This document shows positions 42,838 to 45,305 of a stretch of DNA of 45,305 bases, piece after piece. Numbering within the stretch: the first letter of the stretch is position 1; each line of letters opens with the position of its first letter. Origin of the DNA: JACKFB01 sp041389525. Its GTDB lineage: Bacteria; Myxococcota_A; UBA9042; PHBI01; JACKFB01. The stretch covers positions 1 through 45,305 of the forward strand of contig JAWKRR010000059.1 in the NCBI GenBank assembly GCA_041389525.1. Reading direction: 5' to 3'. Made by a program: the position numbers and the translations under genes. The notes under the pieces are model-generated. The model did not search any database. It was not told the origin of the DNA and saw only the letters and a program-made list of their open reading frames with translations.

Positions 42838-43212
42838 CTACGGACGTGCAGGCCACAGCGCCACGGCCAGCGCCACCCAGCCGACGATGAGCAGCACGCC
42901 GCCGATGGGCGTGATGGCGCCGAGCCAGGTGCGCCCCGTGAGCACCAGCAGGTAGAGGCTGCCTGAGAAGATCAGCGTGCCCGCCAAGAACGCGCCGCCC
43001 GCCACGCGCGCGGACAGCACGGCGCCGCGGGCTAGCCACAGGCCGACGAGGACCAGGGCCAACGCGTGCCAGAGTTGGTAGCGGGCGGCGGTGTCCCAGA
43101 TCTCGAGCTGGCGTGCCTCGACCCGCGCGCGCAGCCCGTGCGCGCCGAAGGCCCCCATGGCCACGCCCACGGCTCCGAGGATGGCGCCCGCCACTCCGTA
43201 CCACCGGTCCAT
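42838..43212 (-). CDS. DUF423 family membrane protein
   Basis: 124 residues. ATG 43212 has GGGAGG at 6 bases; an upstream in-frame start lacks this. The N terminus RWYGVAGAILGAVGVAMGAF, GAHGLR is the DUF423 (YgdD) signature, and about four hydrophobic helices follow (LWHALALVLVGLWLA, FLAGTLIFSGSLYLLVL, ITPIGGVLLIVGWVALAVAL). It is a small inner-membrane protein with no settled function. It starts 20 bases after the metallophosphoesterase stop, so the two are probably co-transcribed. Confidence 0.93.
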   Translation of the reverse strand: MDRWYGVAGAILGAVGVAMGAFGAHGLRARVEARQLEIWDTAARYQLWHALALVLVGLWLARGAVLSARVAGGAFLAGTLIFSGSLYLLVLTGRTWLGAITPIGGVLLIVGWVALAVALWPARP

Positions 43213-43232
43213 CGATGCCTCCCAGAGCGCGC

Positions 43233-44180
43233 TCAGCGGGTGCGCTTCCACGCGAAGAGCTCGTTCCCATCAGTGTCTTTGAAGGTCACGTCCATCTGCT
43301 TGTCGGTCAGCTCGACGACCGCGTAGCCAGGCATGGACCCGCCGAAGAGCTGCCCCTCGCCGCAGCTCGGCGGGCAGGCCGGGCGGTCGCGCGCCGCCGC
43401 GGTCGCCCCGCTGGTCAGGGCCGGGATCCCCTCGTAGACGCCGAACTGCAGGAGGTGGGCGTGCCCGTTGAGCCACGCGTCGGGCTTGAGCCGGTGCTGC
43501 GCCAGCCACGGCCGAACGGAGTCCTCGCTGCTCTTGTCGTGATAGCAGCGCAGCACGTGGTGCGCCGCCATGAGCTTCCAGCCCTTGTGGTCGGCGAAGG
43601 CCGCGCGGGCCATGACGGCCTGCTCGTCGTCCAGGTCGTTGGAGTCCAGCAGCGCCAGGATCGCCACGCCGAGATCGAGGGTGTAGGCCCGCGAAGGCAT
43701 CAACAGCTCAGGCTCGGCCGCGGCGTAGGCGAGGATGCAGGCCTCGCGGTCGGGGTCGCGGCGGGCGTGGGCCACGTCGTGGTTGCCGAGCACCAGCAGC
43801 ACCGGCGCGCCCAGACCGCGCAGGGCCGTGCCGATGCGCTGGTCGAGCAGCGCCCGCACGTCCGCGCTCATGGTGCCGTCGCGGCAGAGCGGCGCCTCCG
43901 GGTAGACGAGGTCGCCCAGGACGATGACGTAGTCCTTGGCCTCGGCGACGACCGCGCGGTGGACGGCCTCCATGGCGGGCCCGGGCATGCCGGTGTCGCC
44001 GATCAGCACGAGGCGGACACGCTCTTTCGGAGCTGCGGTCAGCGGCGCGTCGCGGCGGACGGACTCGGGCGGGGCGGCAGACGCGGGCGCGTCGGGCAGC
44101 GCGCGGCAGCCGACGAACGCGACGAGCACGACGGCCAAGGCAGCGCGGGCTGCGAGCGAGAGGCTGGGCACGGACGGCAC
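43233..44180 (-). CDS. Metallophosphoesterase lipoprotein
   Basis: 315 residues from GTG 44180, with GAGG six bases upstream. The signal LAARAALAVVLVAFVGC ends in a lipobox, so the enzyme faces the periplasm or the outer membrane. All calcineurin-type metal motifs are present in order: IGDTGMPG (GDxx), VLGDLVYP (GDxxY), VLGNHDVAH (GNHD/E), MAAHHVL and LNGHAHLLQF (GHxH). It is likely a phosphomonoesterase or phosphodiesterase with a two-metal centre; the substrate is not readable from sequence. A short Ala/Pro/Arg-rich spacer follows the lipid anchor. It heads a two-gene unit with the DUF423 gene. Confidence 0.92.
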   Translation of the reverse strand: MPSVPSLSLAARAALAVVLVAFVGCRALPDAPASAAPPESVRRDAPLTAAPKERVRLVLIGDTGMPGPAMEAVHRAVVAEAKDYVIVLGDLVYPEAPLCRDGTMSADVRALLDQRIGTALRGLGAPVLLVLGNHDVAHARRDPDREACILAYAAAEPELLMPSRAYTLDLGVAILALLDSNDLDDEQAVMARAAFADHKGWKLMAAHHVLRCYHDKSSEDSVRPWLAQHRLKPDAWLNGHAHLLQFGVYEGIPALTSGATAAARDRPACPPSCGEGQLFGGSMPGYAVVELTDKQMDVTFKDTDGNELFAWKRTR

Positions 44181-44248
44181 GGGCGACCTCGGCGGGGGAT
44201 GGGCGGCGGGGCGCGCGACGACGAACGCGCGCGCCCTGCCCCGAGCTA

Positions 44249-45305
44249 CTACGGCGTCACGAACTCGACGTCGAAGGATTTCACCAAGACCGCGCCCGTC
44301 TCGTCGGTGGCCGGGACGTCCGCGCCGGGGAACTCGTAGACGCCAGGGGCGCCGAGATCCACGTGCAGCATGGGCCAGAGGACCTCGGCGGCCACCAGGT
44401 CGCGGTCGAGGGTGACCTTGACGGCGGTGGTCGAGCCCGAGGGCACCTGGGCGTAGCCGATGACCGCGCCGAAGCTGCCGGCGCCGTCGTCTTCGTGAAT
44501 GACCACGAAGCCCTGCGCCTTCATCACCACATGGTCCACGGTGGCCACGTTGATGGGGTCGGTGGGCAGGAAGAACGAGTTGGTGCTGACCTCGAGCCGC
44601 TGCAGCAGCGTGACCGTGAAGGGCTCGACGACGACGGCGCCAGCCGCGTCCTTGGCCGGAGCGTCGGGGCCCGGGAACTCGTAGACGTCGGCGACGCCCG
44701 CGTCGATGTGCAGCATGGCGTAGAGCGTCTCGCCTTCGACCGCTTGGCGGCCCAGGCCCACCACGACGTCGCTCGAGGAGCCCGCGGGCACCGCGGCGTT
44801 TCCGATGGCGTCGCCCGGCGCGCCGGCGCCGTCGTCCTCGTGGATGACCACCCAGCCGGCGACATCGGCGACGACGCTGGCGACGACGACCGCGTCCACC
44901 GGCTCCAAGCCCTGGTCGGCGACGGCGAGGTCGTTGGTGACGACGGCCGCGACGCTGACGACGAAGGACGGCGAGATGGGGGCGCCCGCGTCGCCGAGCA
45001 CCGGGCCGTCGGGGCCGGGGAACTCGTAAGTACCGACCACGCCCGCGTCGGTGTGCAGCATCGCGTAGAGGGTCTCGCCGTCGACCGCGTCGCGGCTCAA
45101 CGTGACCTTGACGGCGGTGTTCTTGCCGTCGACCACTGCGGTGTGCCCGAGGACCGCGCCAAAGCTGCCCGCGCCGTCGTCCTCGTGGATGACGATGAAG
45201 CCGGGGCCGCTCGAGATCACCTCGGCCACGACCACCTGATTGGCCGGGTCCGCGGTCTGCGCGGCCACCGTCACCGCGGGCTTCGGCGGGGGCTCCACGC
45301 CGCCG
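44249..45305 (-). CDS. Triple DUF7282-like repeat protein (N terminus beyond the window)
   Basis: The frame is open to the right edge, giving at least 351 residues; the visible N-terminal end reads GGVEPPPKPAVTVAAQ, so a signal or lipobox probably lies just beyond 45305. Three repeats of about 115 residues each contain the near-identical core [IV]VIHEDDGAG, a [GA]xx[IV]G turn, V.V.L.R..V..E.L..MLH.D.G, YEFPGPD and a closing strand (P-x-F-x-V). This is the DUF7282 pattern, a beta-sandwich found in exported proteins of archaea and bacteria, function unknown. The second repeat diverges most (HEDDGAGAPGDAIG). A GTG at 45296-45298 is in frame but has no visible ribosome-binding site. Confidence 0.82.
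   Translation of the reverse strand, partial: GGVEPPPKPAVTVAAQTADPANQVVVAEVISSGPGFIVIHEDDGAGSFGAVLGHTAVVDGKNTAVKVTLSRDAVDGETLYAMLHTDAGVVGTYEFPGPDGPVLGDAGAPISPSFVVSVAAVVTNDLAVADQGLEPVDAVVVASVVADVAGWVVIHEDDGAGAPGDAIGNAAVPAGSSSDVVVGLGRQAVEGETLYAMLHIDAGVADVYEFPGPDAPAKDAAGAVVVEPFTVTLLQRLEVSTNSFFLPTDPINVATVDHVVMKAQGFVVIHEDDGAGSFGAVIGYAQVPSGSTTAVKVTLDRDLVAAEVLWPMLHVDLGAPGVYEFPGADVPATDETGAVLVKSFDVEFVTP

Overview
The window is very GC-rich, gene-dense DNA with almost no mobile DNA and no rRNA, tRNA or CRISPR that I can see. Two secreted proteins end in a MYXO-CTERM-like tail (Gly-Cys, short linker, hydrophobic helix, Arg cluster), and there are many lipoproteins, FG-GAP/ASPIC and LDL-receptor-A repeat proteins, and tandem PilZ proteins. 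This points to Myxococcota or a relative in the former Deltaproteobacteria. That placement is inference, because no rRNA or core ribosomal gene is present.

Layout. 1-6,557: the tail of an unknown gene, then on the minus strand a secreted glutaredoxin-like protein, a giant MYXO-CTERM protein and a MORN-repeat lipoprotein. 6,957-14,780: a plus-strand DUF2330 protein with a MYXO-CTERM tail, an FG-GAP/ASPIC lipoprotein, a DUF4328 membrane protein, an MmcQ/YjbR protein, a secreted CARDB-like protein and a lipoprotein built on a flagellar-hook (FlgE) domain. 14,781-19,976: a GATC-dense intergenic segment, an enoyl-CoA hydratase-like gene, and two double-PilZ-type proteins around a hybrid sensor kinase. 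20,035-22,703: cysD-cysN, with cysN fused to a decayed APS-kinase domain. 22,862-27,434: a four-gene overlapping unit of tandem thioredoxin-fold protein, carotenoid oxygenase and two thiolases. 27,718-30,673: an orphan mini flagellar-rod protein behind a palindromic repeat, a trans-sulfuration PLP enzyme and a HEAT-like lipoprotein. 30,720-33,059: three tandem paralogous lipoproteins with LDLa-like repeats, the first frameshifted. 33,158-39,202: a 2014-residue DUF4011/SF1 helicase/Vsr-like nuclease/DUF3320 protein, probably anti-phage. 39,237-45,305: hflX, a chorismate mutase-prephenate dehydratase-DAHP-synthase-like fusion, DUF423, a metallophosphoesterase lipoprotein and the end of a DUF7282 triple-repeat protein.

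How the parts fit. Much of the window serves the cell envelope, as secreted or lipid-anchored proteins with protein-protein interaction repeats. A smaller share is central metabolism: sulfate activation, aromatic amino acids, trans-sulfuration and thiolases. Signalling genes (PilZ proteins, sensor kinase) cluster at 16-20 kb. Three otherwise ordinary proteins carry a domain whose catalytic residues have been lost: APS kinase in CysN, DAHP synthase in the PheA fusion, and the ATP-binding lid of the hybrid kinase. These, the LDLa paralog family, the orphan flagellar-domain proteins and the transglutaminase-helicase-nuclease giant are the most unusual content. No clearly new multi-gene system is evident. 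The best candidates for something undescribed are the four-cysteine LDLa lipoprotein array and the helicase giant with an apparently intact N-terminal Cys-His-Asp triad.
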